Assembly: GCA_038117265.1 (NCBI GenBank)
Contig: JAYOFO010000039.1
Coordinates: 1 to 24,569 of the forward strand
Source of the DNA: JAYPUG01 sp038117265
GTDB lineage: Bacteria; Pseudomonadota; Alphaproteobacteria; UBA6615
Length of the DNA: 24,569 nucleotides
Direction: 5' to 3'
Below the pieces are notes generated by a model, which was given only the letters and a program-made list of their open reading frames with translations, did not search any database and had not been told where the DNA came from. How positions within the stretch are numbered: the first letter of the stretch is position 1; every line of letters begins with the position of its first letter. This document shows, piece after piece, positions 1 through 7,598 of this stretch. The position numbers and the translations under genes were made by a program.

Positions 1-635
1 AGCGTGTAGGGCACCTCGTCGATGAAGGCGAGCATCATCCAGATGACGAAGGGCAGCGAGATCGTGGTGTAGAGCACGCTGACGCCGAACCGCGTGTCGA
101 ACAGGCTCAACCGTGTGCCGAAGATCGATTCGGTGGCGAACGGGATGATCACCGCGAAGTACATCAACACCGGGATGGCGATGACGATCGGCGGAATCAT
201 GCGGACCATCAGCACCGAGTGTCGGAAGCGCTTACCGCCGACGTTGAAGCGCGAGATCGAGTAGGCAAGGAAGGTGCCCAGCAACAACGCGACCAGCGAC
301 GACGAGGTGCAGATGATCAGCGAGTCGATCAGCGAACCCCAGATGTTGAAGGGCTGGTCGGTCGCATCGCGCGCGACGCCGGCCTCCTGCACGTCGAACG
401 TGAAGATCTGCTCGTAGTTCTTGAGCGTAGGCTCATGCGGCACCCAGTTCGGCGGCCATGTCACCCATTCGCCCGAATCCTTGAACGAGGTCTGAATCAT
501 CCAATAGATCGGGAACATGATGATCAGCGCCCACGCGATCAGGAAGCTGTGCCGCACGATGGCGCGTTTGTCGAAGCCGGCCTTGTAGCGTTCGGCGACG
601 GCATCGGCGGACGGTTTGTAGATGTCGTCGCTCAT
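1..635 (-). CDS. Sugar-type ABC transporter permease, MalG-like (C-terminus beyond window edge)
   Basis: Inner-membrane permease subunit of a binding-protein-dependent importer. About 211 residues are visible from the ATG at 635 and no stop is reached before the window edge. After a short polar N-terminus (starts MSDDIYKPSA) there is a first membrane segment (LIAWALIIMFPIYWM), a periplasmic stretch, then further hydrophobic segments (LIDSLIICTSSSLVALLLG and the region around MIPPIVIAIPVLMYFAVII). The last visible residues, FIDEVPYTL, are how the cytoplasmic EAA loop that docks the ATPase usually begins in MalG-type permeases. Its start overlaps the stop of the upstream permease gene as ATGA (632-635), so translation is probably coupled. 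The substrate cannot be read from sequence; carbohydrate or polyol is inferred from family resemblance. The ATPase gene is not in the window. Confidence 0.88.
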   Translation of the reverse strand, partial: MSDDIYKPSADAVAERYKAGFDKRAIVRHSFLIAWALIIMFPIYWMIQTSFKDSGEWVTWPPNWVPHEPTLKNYEQIFTFDVQEAGVARDATDQPFNIWGSLIDSLIICTSSSLVALLLGTFLAYSISRFNVGGKRFRHSVLMVRMIPPIVIAIPVLMYFAVIIPFATESIFGTRLSLFDTRFGVSVLYTTISLPFVIWMMLAFIDEVPYT

Positions 636-1624
636 CCGTCGCTCCCCGTGTTGAGCTGTTGCTGCTCGACCTGTTCGGTCTGGCGGATCAGGAGCCAGAT
701 GCCGGTGAAGATCAGCACCGAGAACATGATCAGCAGCAGGATCGAGGCGGCGGCGCCGAAGCTGTACTTGTTGAACATCCAGACCTGCTCCCACAGATAG
801 TGGGCGATGGTCTGGGTCGCGGTGCCGGGGCCGCCGAAGGTCAGCATCACCACCGGATCGAACATCTTCAGCGCCTCCATGGAGCGGATGACGATCGCGA
901 TCACGATCGCCGGCTTCAGCAGCGGAAGTTCCACCCAGAGGAAGATCTGGCGACGGCTCGCGCCCATCACCCGGGCCGCATTGATCAGCTGCGGCGGCAG
1001 CGCCGAGAAGCCCGACAGGAAGATCAGGAAGGTCAGCGAGGTCCACTGCCAGATGTCGGCGAAGATGATGGCGAGCTGTGCCGCCGTCGGGTCGGACAGC
1101 CAGCGAATGCGCGGGTCGAAGCCCAGCGCCGTGGTGATCGGCGACAGCAGCTGGTTGAGCGGGCCGCTGTCGAGATAGATCATCGAGAAGTTGTAGCCGG
1201 CAACGACCGGCACCAGCATCATCGGGATCAGGAACAGGGTGATGTAGATGCGCCGTCCGCGCACGATGCGGTGCACGGCCATGGCCAGCAGGAAGCCGAC
1301 GATCAGCTCGAAGGCCACCGCAGCGCCGGCGAAATAGAAGGTGCGGCCGAGCGAGAGCCAGAACCCCTCGTTGGTCAGCACCTGCTCGTAGTTGCGGAAG
1401 CCCGACAGGTAGGCCTGCTCGAACGGCCGGTTGGCGCGCCAGCGCAGGAAGCTGATGTAGATGGTCAGCAGGAACGGGATGATGATGACCAGCAGGAACA
1501 TCCCCTCGACGAGAACGAAGGGAATCCAGCGGAACACGCGCTCCTGGCCGAGCCAGGCGCCGAGGCGCGCGAGCGGACCCAGGCGTGCGGGCTTCCCGGT
1601 TCCGTTCAGGGTCGCATCCGTCAT
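632..1624 (-). CDS. Sugar-type ABC transporter permease, MalF-like
   Basis: Inner-membrane permease of about 330 residues that should pair with the MalG-like subunit next to it. Hydrophobic segments are visible around FVLVEGMFLLVIIIPFLL, YFAGAAVAFELIVGFLLA, LFLIPMMLVPVVAGY, LAIIFADIWQWTSLTFLIFL, AIVIAIVIRSMEAL and AASILLLIMFSVLIFTGIWL, as expected for six-helix permeases. The ATPase-coupling loop is recognisable as AARVMGASRRQIFLWVELP, with the conserved Gly and LP, but the usual glutamate of the EAA signature is replaced (INAA). I chose ATG at 1624; a TTG at 1648 would add eight residues, and neither start has a strong ribosome-binding site. It lies about 90 bp downstream of the solute-binding gene, with a hairpin between them. 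Confidence 0.88.
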   Translation of the reverse strand: MTDATLNGTGKPARLGPLARLGAWLGQERVFRWIPFVLVEGMFLLVIIIPFLLTIYISFLRWRANRPFEQAYLSGFRNYEQVLTNEGFWLSLGRTFYFAGAAVAFELIVGFLLAMAVHRIVRGRRIYITLFLIPMMLVPVVAGYNFSMIYLDSGPLNQLLSPITTALGFDPRIRWLSDPTAAQLAIIFADIWQWTSLTFLIFLSGFSALPPQLINAARVMGASRRQIFLWVELPLLKPAIVIAIVIRSMEALKMFDPVVMLTFGGPGTATQTIAHYLWEQVWMFNKYSFGAAASILLLIMFSVLIFTGIWLLIRQTEQVEQQQLNTGSDG

Positions 1625-1655
1625 GTTGTCATCCGTTGGTAACGACAAGGAAGGA

Positions 1656-1693
1656 TGTGTCGGCGCTCGGGCTGAAGCCCGCGCGCCGACGCA
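1656..1693 (-). other. Strong intercistronic stem-loop between solute-binding-protein and permease genes
   Basis: The outer arms GTCGGCGC (1659-1666) and GCGCCGAC (1683-1690) pair perfectly and extend by a wobble and two further pairs to 1656/1693. After one mismatch (1667/1682) an inner CGGGC/GCCCG stem closes a TGAA loop. In transcription order it follows the binding-protein stop by 21 nt and precedes the permease start. In binding-protein transporter operons (malE-malF is the classic case) such hairpins stabilise the upstream mRNA or partly terminate transcription, so the binding protein is made in excess. The sequence after it is pyrimidine-rich but has no clean T run, so full termination is unlikely. 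Confidence 0.65.
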
Positions 1694-1714
1694 CGGAGTT
1701 CAAAGGGAGGTACC

Positions 1715-3190
1715 TTAGAACTTGTCGATGTAGAGGCCGGCCTCGACGCCCTTGCGCCAGACGTCGACCTGGTTCTTGCGGCCGATATCCTCGGTCACGT
1801 CGTTCCAGCCATCCTCGATATCCTCGGCGGCCTTTTCGGGCGTCTTGTTGCCGTTCATGACTTCGGCGAGGTTGTTGTCGAGGATCTTCATGTACTCGTA
1901 GTGACCCTCGATATAGAGCAGCGAGGTGGTGAACTGGGCGTTCTCCATGGTCTCCTCGAGGAACTCGTTCGAGAACTTCGCGATGATGCCCTCGTTGCCG
2001 AGATTCTGCTGGCGGAACGGATCCCAGAAGCCCTTCGGATGCGCGATGGCGCGGTTGCCGACGGACGGGCTAGTCAGCCACTGGATGAACAGGTAGGCGA
2101 GCTCGGGCTGGTCGCTATAGGCGTTGACCATGTAGCTCGTGCCCGCCGCCTCGGCCGCCCGGCGAACCGGAGCGCCGCCGGCCGTCGTCGCCGGGATAAC
2201 GCAAGGCAGCTGCTTGCCCTTGACCGTGCTGTTCGGGTTGGCGTTGCCGAAGCCGAAGATCGACGGGAACGACATCACCGAATAGGCCTGGCCCGAGCCC
2301 CAGAACGGATAGATCTGCGGCGTGCCCCAGCCCTGGATGTCTTCCGGCATGTACTGGACGATCGAGGCGAGCGCCTTGATCGCGGCCACGCCCTGCGGGG
2401 TGTTGACCTTCGGGTTCATGTCCTTGTCGAACAGCAGCCCGCCGAAATAGGCCGGGAAGTGCCGGTGCGAGAAGTTCACCGAGCGATAGCCCATGGCGCC
2501 GTACAGCGGCTGCTCGAACGTGATGCCCCAGCGCGTCTCGCCGGCCTTGGTGTGGAAGAACTTCGCCTGTTCTTCCCAGTCGGCCATGGTCGCCGGGCAG
2601 CCGAGATCCTTGCCGGTCGCGGCCTTGAACTCGGCCTGGGCCTTCGGGTTCTCGACGATGTCCTTGCGCAGCACCAGCATGATGTGGTCGCCGTCGAGGA
2701 CGAAGCTGTATTGCTTGCCGTTGTAGTACTGCTGCGCGACGAACGCCTCGGGAATGCCCGAGAAGTCCGGCTTGTACTTCGCCGCAAACTCGTCGAGCGG
2801 ATGCAGCACGCCGGCGCTGGCCGCGTCGGGCTGCGTGTAGGGGAAGTCGTTGAAGATGTCGAACGCGCCGGTCTTGGCGACCGCTTCGCCCATCACCTTG
2901 CTGGGGATGTCGGTATAGCCCAGCGGCTCGGACACCAGCTCGACCCCCGTCAGTTCCTTCCACTCGGCCGCGAAGTCCGGGAAGGAGTTGCGGTAGAGCG
3001 AGTTCAGCAGGACGTCGAGCTTCGGATTCTGAAGGTTGTTAGCCTTGATGTAGGCGCGTGCACCGTCGATGGCGCGCTGGGCCACCGGGTCGTATGTCTG
3101 CTGGGCGGACACAGATATTGTGCTCGCAACGCCAAACGTGATCGTTGCGGCAATCACGCCCAGGGACACGTTCTTGAACGTGTTGTTCAT
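1715..3190 (-). CDS. Periplasmic solute-binding protein of a sugar-type ABC transporter (family 1)
   Basis: Captures the substrate in the periplasm and delivers it to the two downstream permeases. It has 491 residues, longer than the roughly 400-450 typical of family 1 carbohydrate-binding proteins. Residues 1 to about 30 form a Sec signal peptide: a polar start, a hydrophobic core (LGVIAATITFGVASTISVS) and a likely signal-peptidase I site VSA|QQ. No lipobox cysteine is seen. The body has the usual Trp, Tyr and Gly-rich character (for example YPFWGSGQAYSV and AYLFIQWLTSPS). The ATG at 3190 has a very good ribosome-binding site, GGGGAGG, 4 nt upstream, and first position in the operon fits high expression. 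The ligand is not predictable from sequence alone. Confidence 0.9.
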   Translation of the reverse strand: MNNTFKNVSLGVIAATITFGVASTISVSAQQTYDPVAQRAIDGARAYIKANNLQNPKLDVLLNSLYRNSFPDFAAEWKELTGVELVSEPLGYTDIPSKVMGEAVAKTGAFDIFNDFPYTQPDAASAGVLHPLDEFAAKYKPDFSGIPEAFVAQQYYNGKQYSFVLDGDHIMLVLRKDIVENPKAQAEFKAATGKDLGCPATMADWEEQAKFFHTKAGETRWGITFEQPLYGAMGYRSVNFSHRHFPAYFGGLLFDKDMNPKVNTPQGVAAIKALASIVQYMPEDIQGWGTPQIYPFWGSGQAYSVMSFPSIFGFGNANPNSTVKGKQLPCVIPATTAGGAPVRRAAEAAGTSYMVNAYSDQPELAYLFIQWLTSPSVGNRAIAHPKGFWDPFRQQNLGNEGIIAKFSNEFLEETMENAQFTTSLLYIEGHYEYMKILDNNLAEVMNGNKTPEKAAEDIEDGWNDVTEDIGRKNQVDVWRKGVEAGLYIDKF

Positions 3191-3240
3191 CGTTCCTCCC
3201 CTTATAAAGGTTTGATTTTATTTGTAAAAAACCAACCAAA
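3191..3240 (-). promoter_or_regulatory. AT-rich putative promoter region of the ABC importer operon
   Basis: This is the most AT-rich stretch near the importer genes, lying just upstream of the solute-binding-protein start. On the minus strand it contains TTTACA, 16 nt, then TATAAG, but that -10 would abut the ribosome-binding site and leave almost no leader. A TAAAAT further upstream is an alternative -10 without a good -35. I can support a promoter-like region but not a single start site. Confidence 0.3.
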
Positions 3241-3330
3241 GCACGGCCTTGGCCGCGCCGGGTCCGTGTCGCGTAAATTGCTCATGAGGCACAGACCTGG
3301 GGAATGGTAATCACGAATCCGGAGACGTTT

Positions 3331-3346
3331 CACCTGTTTTCAGGTG
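3331..3346. repeat. Perfect inverted repeat CACCTG-TTTT-CAGGTG
   Basis: Two 6-bp arms flank a T4 spacer in the 269-bp gap upstream of the solute-binding-protein gene. It could be an operator for a dimeric regulator of the importer operon or a small hairpin after the DUF188 gene. As a terminator it is weak: six base pairs and no T tract following. It lies about 140 bp upstream of the solute-binding start. Confidence 0.5.
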
Positions 3347-3407
3347 TGCCCGGCAACATGCGTCGATTCGTCGTCGGCATGACGCCGATCTGCGTGGCGG
3401 TCGGGGC

Positions 3408-3421
3408 CGTTCCATGGAACG
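3408..3421. repeat. Perfect 14-bp palindrome CGTTCCATGGAACG
   Basis: A spacer-free 14-bp palindrome in the same gap, about 40 bp past the stop of the DUF188 gene and about 220 bp upstream of the solute-binding-protein start. It is a fully symmetric half-site pair of the kind bound by dimeric repressors. No regulator gene is adjacent in the window, so the operator assignment is inference. Confidence 0.45.
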
Positions 3422-3459
3422 TGTTGCCGTGTGAATGCGCGAACGTCTCGCGCTAGCGC

Positions 3460-3912
3460 TCAGCGGCGCAGCGAACCCTGCACCGCGACCTCAAGGGCCT
3501 GCAGGAAACGGGAGCGGTGCTGCTTGGAGAAGGCGCGCGGCCCCCGGGTGACCTCGCCCGCCGCGCGCAAGTCGGTCATCAGGTCGCGGGTCGCCAGCGC
3601 CATGCCGATCGAGGCTTCGTCGAGCGGCTCGCCGTTGGCACGCAGCACGCGCGCTCCGGCCTTGATACAGCGGTCTGCCAGGGGGATGTCCTGGGTGATG
3701 GCGATGTCGCCGGCCCCGATACGCTCGGCGATCCAGTCGTCGGCCGCATCCGCGCCGTCACTGACGACCGTCTGGGTGATCAGCGGATGGCCATGGAAGC
3801 CGAACATCCCGCTGTTGGACACGAGGTGGACGTGCAGGCGGTGGCGCTCGGCGACGCGCACGATCTCGTCCTTCACCGGGCAGGCGTCGGCGTCGACGTA
3901 GATCGCGGTCAT
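3460..3912 (-). CDS. UPF0178 / DUF188 family protein (YaiI-like)
   Basis: A 150-residue protein recognised from its N-terminus: IYVDADACPVKDEI followed by LVSNSGMF is the hallmark of the UPF0178 (YaiI/YqxD) family. Further family features are the acidic segment around VSDGADAADDWIAERIGAGDIAITQDIPLADRC and the Arg/Gly-rich tail. The aspartate pattern (DADAC, then DIAITQDIPLA) resembles PIN/NYN-type nuclease folds, but the cellular role of the family is not established and I assign none. Start ATG at 3912; length matches the family. It follows cfa by a short gap on the same strand, so cotranscription is likely. Confidence 0.9.
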   Translation of the reverse strand: MTAIYVDADACPVKDEIVRVAERHRLHVHLVSNSGMFGFHGHPLITQTVVSDGADAADDWIAERIGAGDIAITQDIPLADRCIKAGARVLRANGEPLDEASIGMALATRDLMTDLRAAGEVTRGPRAFSKQHRSRFLQALEVAVQGSLRR

Positions 3913-3934
3913 AGAGCGAGTGCAGGTGACAAGT

Positions 3935-5167
3935 CTACTCCGCAGCCTTGCTGGCCCTGGCGGCGATCGAACGCTCCCAGTCGGTGATGTAGTCGCGCGT
4001 CAGCGGCACCGCGTCCTGGCGCCGCGCGATCTGGATCTGGAAGACCATCTGGTCCATGTGCCGGAACGCGACCTCGCAGCCCAGCAGGTAGAACTCCCAC
4101 ATCCGGCAGAAGCGCTCGTCATAGAGCGCGGCAGCCTTCTCGCGCTGGGCCATGAACCGGTCGTACCAGTGGTGCAGCGTCTCGGCGTAGTGCAGGCGCA
4201 GGATCTCGATATCGGTCACCCACAGGCCGGCGCGTTCGATGGCCGCCAGCGTCTCCGACAGGGCGGGCGTGTACCCGCCGGGGAAGATGTACTTGCGCAG
4301 CCACGAATTCGTCGTGCCCGGCGAATCCATGCGCCCGATCGAGTGCAGCAGGAACACCCCGTCATCGGCGAGCAGTTGCTTGGCCTTGCGGAAGTACTCG
4401 TCGAAATGCACCGCGCCGACATGCTCGAACATGCCGACCGAGACGATCCGGTCATAGGTGCCGGGCTCGTCGCGATAATCCTGCAGCTTGAAGCGCACGC
4501 TGTCGGCGAGGCCCGCATCGGCGGCGCGCTTCTGGCTCACCTTGTGCTGCTCGGTCGACAGCGTGACGCCGGTCACGTCCGCGCCGGTCGTCCTGGCGAG
4601 GTAGAGACCCATGCCGCCCCAGCCCGAACCGATGTCGAGGACCTTCATCCCCGGCCGGTCGAGCAGCAGCTTGGCGACGATGTGGCGTTTCTTGTCTTCC
4701 TGGGCGCGTTCTAGGTCGTTGTGCGAACCGTCGAAATAGGCGCACGAGTATTGCCGGTCGCGGTCGAGGAACATGTCGTATAGGTCGTCCGACAGGTCGT
4801 AGTGATGGGCGACGTTCTTCTGCGCCTTGCCGACCGGATTGTACTGCTGGAGGTAGCGGAACATCTGGCCCGCGCGACCGCTGAACCGGGAGAGCCAATG
4901 GTCCTCGAAGGTCGCGATGTTGCGCCCGACGATGTCGAGGAACTCGAAGAGCGTGCCTTCCTCGATCATCAGCCGGCCGTCCATGAACGCCTCGCCGACG
5001 GCGAGGCGCGGCCGCAGCAGGATGCGCCGTTCGGTCGCACGGTCGTGCAGGCGTATCGTGACTCGCGGCAGCCCGCCGTCGCCGAAGCGATGTTCCCGCC
5101 CCGACGCGTCGATCAGCCCGAAGTCGCCCTCTTTAATGATTCCGTCGAGAAACCGTGCCAGACGCAT
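3935..5167 (-). CDS. cfa: Cyclopropane-fatty-acyl-phospholipid synthase
   Basis: Transfers a methylene group from S-adenosylmethionine to double bonds of membrane phospholipid acyl chains at the inner leaflet, giving cyclopropane fatty acids. The 410-residue product has the family's N-terminal lipid-binding part (LAVGEAFMDGRLMIEEG), the HYDLSDDLYDMFLD segment, the SAM-binding motif VLDIGSGWGGMGLYLA, then FEHVGAVHFDEYF, the HSIGRMDSPG segment with WLRKYIFPGG, and LRLHYAETLHHWYDRF. The Cys of YSCAYF, the Glu of FEHVG, the His of HSIG and the Tyr of LHYAETL match positions thought to bind bicarbonate in the E. coli enzyme. ATG at 5167 is preceded by a GGGGGA ribosome-binding site. It stands alone apart from the DUF188 gene behind it; membrane adaptation is the usual role. 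Confidence 0.93.
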   Translation of the reverse strand: MRLARFLDGIIKEGDFGLIDASGREHRFGDGGLPRVTIRLHDRATERRILLRPRLAVGEAFMDGRLMIEEGTLFEFLDIVGRNIATFEDHWLSRFSGRAGQMFRYLQQYNPVGKAQKNVAHHYDLSDDLYDMFLDRDRQYSCAYFDGSHNDLERAQEDKKRHIVAKLLLDRPGMKVLDIGSGWGGMGLYLARTTGADVTGVTLSTEQHKVSQKRAADAGLADSVRFKLQDYRDEPGTYDRIVSVGMFEHVGAVHFDEYFRKAKQLLADDGVFLLHSIGRMDSPGTTNSWLRKYIFPGGYTPALSETLAAIERAGLWVTDIEILRLHYAETLHHWYDRFMAQREKAAALYDERFCRMWEFYLLGCEVAFRHMDQMVFQIQIARRQDAVPLTRDYITDWERSIAARASKAAE

Positions 5168-5250
5168 CGCATCCCCCGTGTTCCACCACTGTTACGAAAC
5201 CTTTCCAAGGCTAGCAAAAGCTGGCCCGGCGGCAAAACGTGGATACGCGA

Positions 5251-5889
5251 TCAGGCGTTCGGTGTTTCGGCCTCGCCGCTCTCGTCCGTCGCGTCGCCCG
5301 ACTCGTCCGCGGCCGCCTCGGCCGCGTCGTCGTCGGCAACAGCGAGCGCTTCCTCGGCGAGGGTCATCGCCGCCTCGGCCGCCTCGGCCTCTTCGGCGAT
5401 CTCGGTGATGGACTGGCCATGCTCGCGCTGCATGCGCGCCTCGTCCTCGGTGCGCGCGACGTTGATCGAGAGCTCGACCGAGACCTCGGGGTGCAGCGAG
5501 ATGCGCACCGGGTGCAGGCCGAGTTCCTTGATCGCCCGGTCGAGCATGACCTGGCCGCGTCCGACGGCGACACCGCCATCGGTAACGGAATCGGCGATGT
5601 CGCGAGCGCTGACCGAACCATAGAGCTGACCGCTGTCACCCGCCTGGCGGATCAGGACGATCTCGAGCGCGCCGAGGCGCTCGGCGACGGCTTGGGCTTC
5701 CTCGCGGCGCTTGAGGTTTTCGGCCTCGAGGTGCACGCGCTGGGATTCGAACTGGACGCGGTTGGCGTCGCTCGCCCGCAGCGCCTTCTTTTGCGGCAGC
5801 AGGTAATTGCGCGCGTAGCCGGGCTTCACCGTCACGACGTCGCCCATCTGGCCGAGCTTTTCGATACGTTCGAGAAGGATTACTTCCAT
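5251..5889 (-). CDS. rplI: 50S ribosomal protein L9
   Basis: Large-subunit ribosomal protein that binds 23S rRNA near the L1 stalk base and helps maintain reading frame. The N-terminal signature (MEVILLERIEKLGQMGD, then GYARNYLLPQ) is unmistakable, followed by the long connecting helix and a C-terminal RNA-binding domain (GSVSARDIADSV). The product is 212 residues against about 150 in E. coli; the excess is an acidic Ala/Glu-rich tail after residue 150, as commonly seen in alphaproteobacteria. ATG at 5889 is chosen because of the near-perfect AGGAGG ribosome-binding site and the conserved N-terminus; an upstream extension in the same frame has no family similarity. The gene starts 1 nt after the DUF2232 stop, so the two are coupled. 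Confidence 0.97.
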   Translation of the reverse strand: MEVILLERIEKLGQMGDVVTVKPGYARNYLLPQKKALRASDANRVQFESQRVHLEAENLKRREEAQAVAERLGALEIVLIRQAGDSGQLYGSVSARDIADSVTDGGVAVGRGQVMLDRAIKELGLHPVRISLHPEVSVELSINVARTEDEARMQREHGQSITEIAEEAEAAEAAMTLAEEALAVADDDAAEAAADESGDATDESGEAETPNA

Positions 5890-5890
5890 T

Positions 5891-6853
5891 TCACACCTCC
5901 TGGCCGGAGCGCACCAGACCGGTGCGCCGATGAAGATCGAGGGACTGGTCCGCCACGCCGATGAGCGCCACGACGGCGCACAGTGGCGGGAAGACAATCA
6001 TGAAGCCGTAAAAGACGGCGAGGATGACCCAGGGTATCGGGGTCCGGCGCGCGATCGCGTGAAACGATCCCGCACCCACGAGGAACAAGGGCAGGAGCAG
6101 CGCGATGGCCGCGTTGCGCCCCAGATAGGCAAGATTGAGGTCCGCGAACAGCGCCAGGGCGACGGCCGGCGCCATGGCCAGCGGTATCCACAGAGGTGTG
6201 CGCAGTTCCTCCATGCGCGGCGCGGGGCGCGTCATCATGCCCTGCCGCTGCAGAATGGCGACCGCGATCGCCACCGAGACCGCGAGCATCGCCAGCCAGG
6301 CCGCGATCACCCCGCCAGGAAACACCGGCGTCAGGGTGGCCACCAGGTTCCGGGTCCAGTGATGGCCGAACTCGGGCAGCATGCCGGTGATCGCGGGCTC
6401 GAGGAACGTCCGGGTGAGCACGGGCAGGTCGGTCTTGCCCTGCATCACCATCGCCCCGAACACGACCATGCCGAGCAGGGCGGCGGCGAGCAGCCAGGCC
6501 ATCACCTTGATCGGCTGTTCCCACTCGATGTAGCCGAGCGAGGTCGTGTGCCGCCGCTGCAACTGCTGTACGGCGAACACCACCGGTACCGCGAAGAACA
6601 GCGCGAACAGCACGATCGGCTCGGGCCCAAGTGCCAGCAGGACCAAGAGGCCCGTGAGCAGTGCGATGCCGGTCAGCCCGGCACCCGCTGCGGCCAGCAC
6701 GCCGATGCCCAGCCCCGCCGCAACCAACGGAACGCCGGTCAGCGTCAGCGGTGCGACCGCACTGATGCCGAGCGCGAACGGAAGCGCGAACAGCAGCCCT
6801 GCGAGCGCGCCCGCACCGAGCGTCATGGCAAGGGGTTTGGCGGAGAGCATCAT
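5891..6853 (-). CDS. DUF2232 family polytopic membrane protein between S18 and L9
   Basis: A 320-residue, very hydrophobic inner-membrane protein. I see about eight hydrophobic stretches, including LAMTLGAGALAGLLFALPFA, a Gly/Ala-rich pair near residues 28-55, LLVLLALGPEPIVLFALFFA, VMAWLLAAALLGMVVFGAM, VIAAWLAMLAVSVAIAVAIL and two near the C-terminus ending in ILAVFYGFMIVFPPLCAVVA. The position between rpsR and rplI is where alphaproteobacteria and firmicutes (YybS) carry DUF2232 proteins. Its function is not known and the sequence does not reveal one. Two ATG codons lie in tandem (6853, 6850), with GGAG about 10 nt upstream of the first. Its last codons contain the L9 ribosome-binding site, so L9 translation probably depends on ribosomes finishing this gene. 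Confidence 0.85.
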   Translation of the reverse strand: MMLSAKPLAMTLGAGALAGLLFALPFALGISAVAPLTLTGVPLVAAGLGIGVLAAAGAGLTGIALLTGLLVLLALGPEPIVLFALFFAVPVVFAVQQLQRRHTTSLGYIEWEQPIKVMAWLLAAALLGMVVFGAMVMQGKTDLPVLTRTFLEPAITGMLPEFGHHWTRNLVATLTPVFPGGVIAAWLAMLAVSVAIAVAILQRQGMMTRPAPRMEELRTPLWIPLAMAPAVALALFADLNLAYLGRNAAIALLLPLFLVGAGSFHAIARRTPIPWVILAVFYGFMIVFPPLCAVVALIGVADQSLDLHRRTGLVRSGQEV

Positions 6854-6868
6854 GGCTGGAGTGCTCCG

Positions 6869-6889
6869 GCGGCGCCTGCGTGGCGCCGC
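6869..6889 (-). other. GC-rich stem-loop between rpsR and the DUF2232 gene
   Basis: Arms GCGGCGCC and GGCGCCGC (8 bp, perfect) enclose a 5-nt loop in the 44-bp gap after the S18 stop. No T tract follows, so it is more likely an mRNA processing or stability element, or an attenuator that separates abundant S18 message from the membrane-protein gene, than a full terminator. Confidence 0.5.
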
Positions 6890-6897
6890 GCGGATCG

Positions 6898-7149
6898 TCA
6901 GTCGACGACGTAGGGCAGCAGCGCCATGAAGCGGGCACGCTTGATGGCGCGGGCCAGCTCACGCTGCTTCTTCGCCGATACGGCGGTGATGCGGCTGGGC
7001 ACGATCTTGCCCCGCTCTGAGATGTAGCGGGACAGCAGCTTCGTGTCCTTGTAGTCGATCCGCGGCGCGTTGGCGCCCGTGAACGGGCAGGTCTTGCGAC
7101 GGCGGAAGAAGGGGCGACGGCCGCCGCCCCCGCGGGGTCCCATAGCCAT
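6898..7149 (-). CDS. rpsR: 30S ribosomal protein S18
   Basis: Small-subunit protein that binds 16S rRNA together with S6 on the platform. The 83-residue product is basic, with the conserved segments PFFRRRKTCPFTG, IDYKDTKLLSRYISERGKI and PSRITAVSAKKQRELARAIKRAR ending in LLPY. ATG at 7149 overlaps the S6 stop by one base (TGATG), and GAGGAG inside the end of rpsF provides the ribosome-binding site. A second ATG two codons later is a possible alternative. This coupling keeps S6 and S18, which form a heterodimer, at equal levels. Confidence 0.97.
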   Translation of the reverse strand: MAMGPRGGGGRRPFFRRRKTCPFTGANAPRIDYKDTKLLSRYISERGKIVPSRITAVSAKKQRELARAIKRARFMALLPYVVD

Positions 7150-7598
7150 CAGTTGTTCTCCTCTTCGTTCGAAGACTCGTTCGAGCCGCCGTCGGCCTCG
7201 GCCGGTGCGGCGCTGCGGGCCGGACGGTCGTCGCGCGGCGGACGATCATCGTCGTCGCGGCGCGGTCCGCGTTCCTTGCGGCCCTGCATGATGACCGAGG
7301 GGCCTTCCTCGTGCTCGTCGACGCGCAGGGTCAGGTAGCGCAGCACGTCGTCGTGGATGCGCTGCTGGCGTTCGAGCTCGAGCACCGCGTCGGACGGCGC
7401 GTCGAGGTTCATCATGACGTAGTGGCCTTTCCGGTTCTTCTTGATCCGGTAGGCGAGGTTGCGCAGGCCCCAGGACTCGGTGCCCACGACCTTTCCACCG
7501 CTGGTCTCGACGACCCCGGTAAAGTCTTCGACCAGCTGGTCGACCTGCGCGCCGGAGATATCTTGGCGCGCGATGAATACATGCTCATAGAGTGGCAT
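7149..7598 (-). CDS. rpsF: 30S ribosomal protein S6
   Basis: Platform protein of the small subunit and heterodimer partner of S18. The N-terminus (MPLYEHVFIARQDISGAQVD) and the core (GLRNLAYRIKKNRKGHYVMMN) are classical. After about residue 105 comes a low-complexity tail rich in Asp, Arg, Ser and Glu ending EENN, giving 149 residues; charged tails are usual in S6. ATG at 7598 is chosen because family similarity begins exactly there and AAGGGGAG lies upstream; the same frame is open 93 codons further but without similarity. It is the first gene of rpsF-rpsR-DUF2232-rplI and has a leader of about 140 nt if the proposed promoter is right. Confidence 0.96.
   Translation of the reverse strand: MPLYEHVFIARQDISGAQVDQLVEDFTGVVETSGGKVVGTESWGLRNLAYRIKKNRKGHYVMMNLDAPSDAVLELERQQRIHDDVLRYLTLRVDEHEEGPSVIMQGRKERGPRRDDDDRPPRDDRPARSAAPAEADGGSNESSNEEENN

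Noticed and set aside
1901..3310. Plus-strand ORF of 469 codons opposite the solute-binding gene
   Set aside because: Arg/Leu/Glu-rich composition typical of antisense frames in GC-rich genes; the minus strand encodes a complete binding protein with signal peptide and ribosome-binding site.
5209..5226. Inverted repeat GGCTAGC-AAAA-GCTGGCC as the rplI terminator
   Set aside because: On the rplI transcript one pair becomes a C-A mismatch and no T run follows; the pairing is better on the plus strand, where no gene ends.
5890..5997. Upstream extension of L9
   Set aside because: Residues before MEVILLERIEKL have no L9 similarity; the AGGAGG site fixes the start at 5889.
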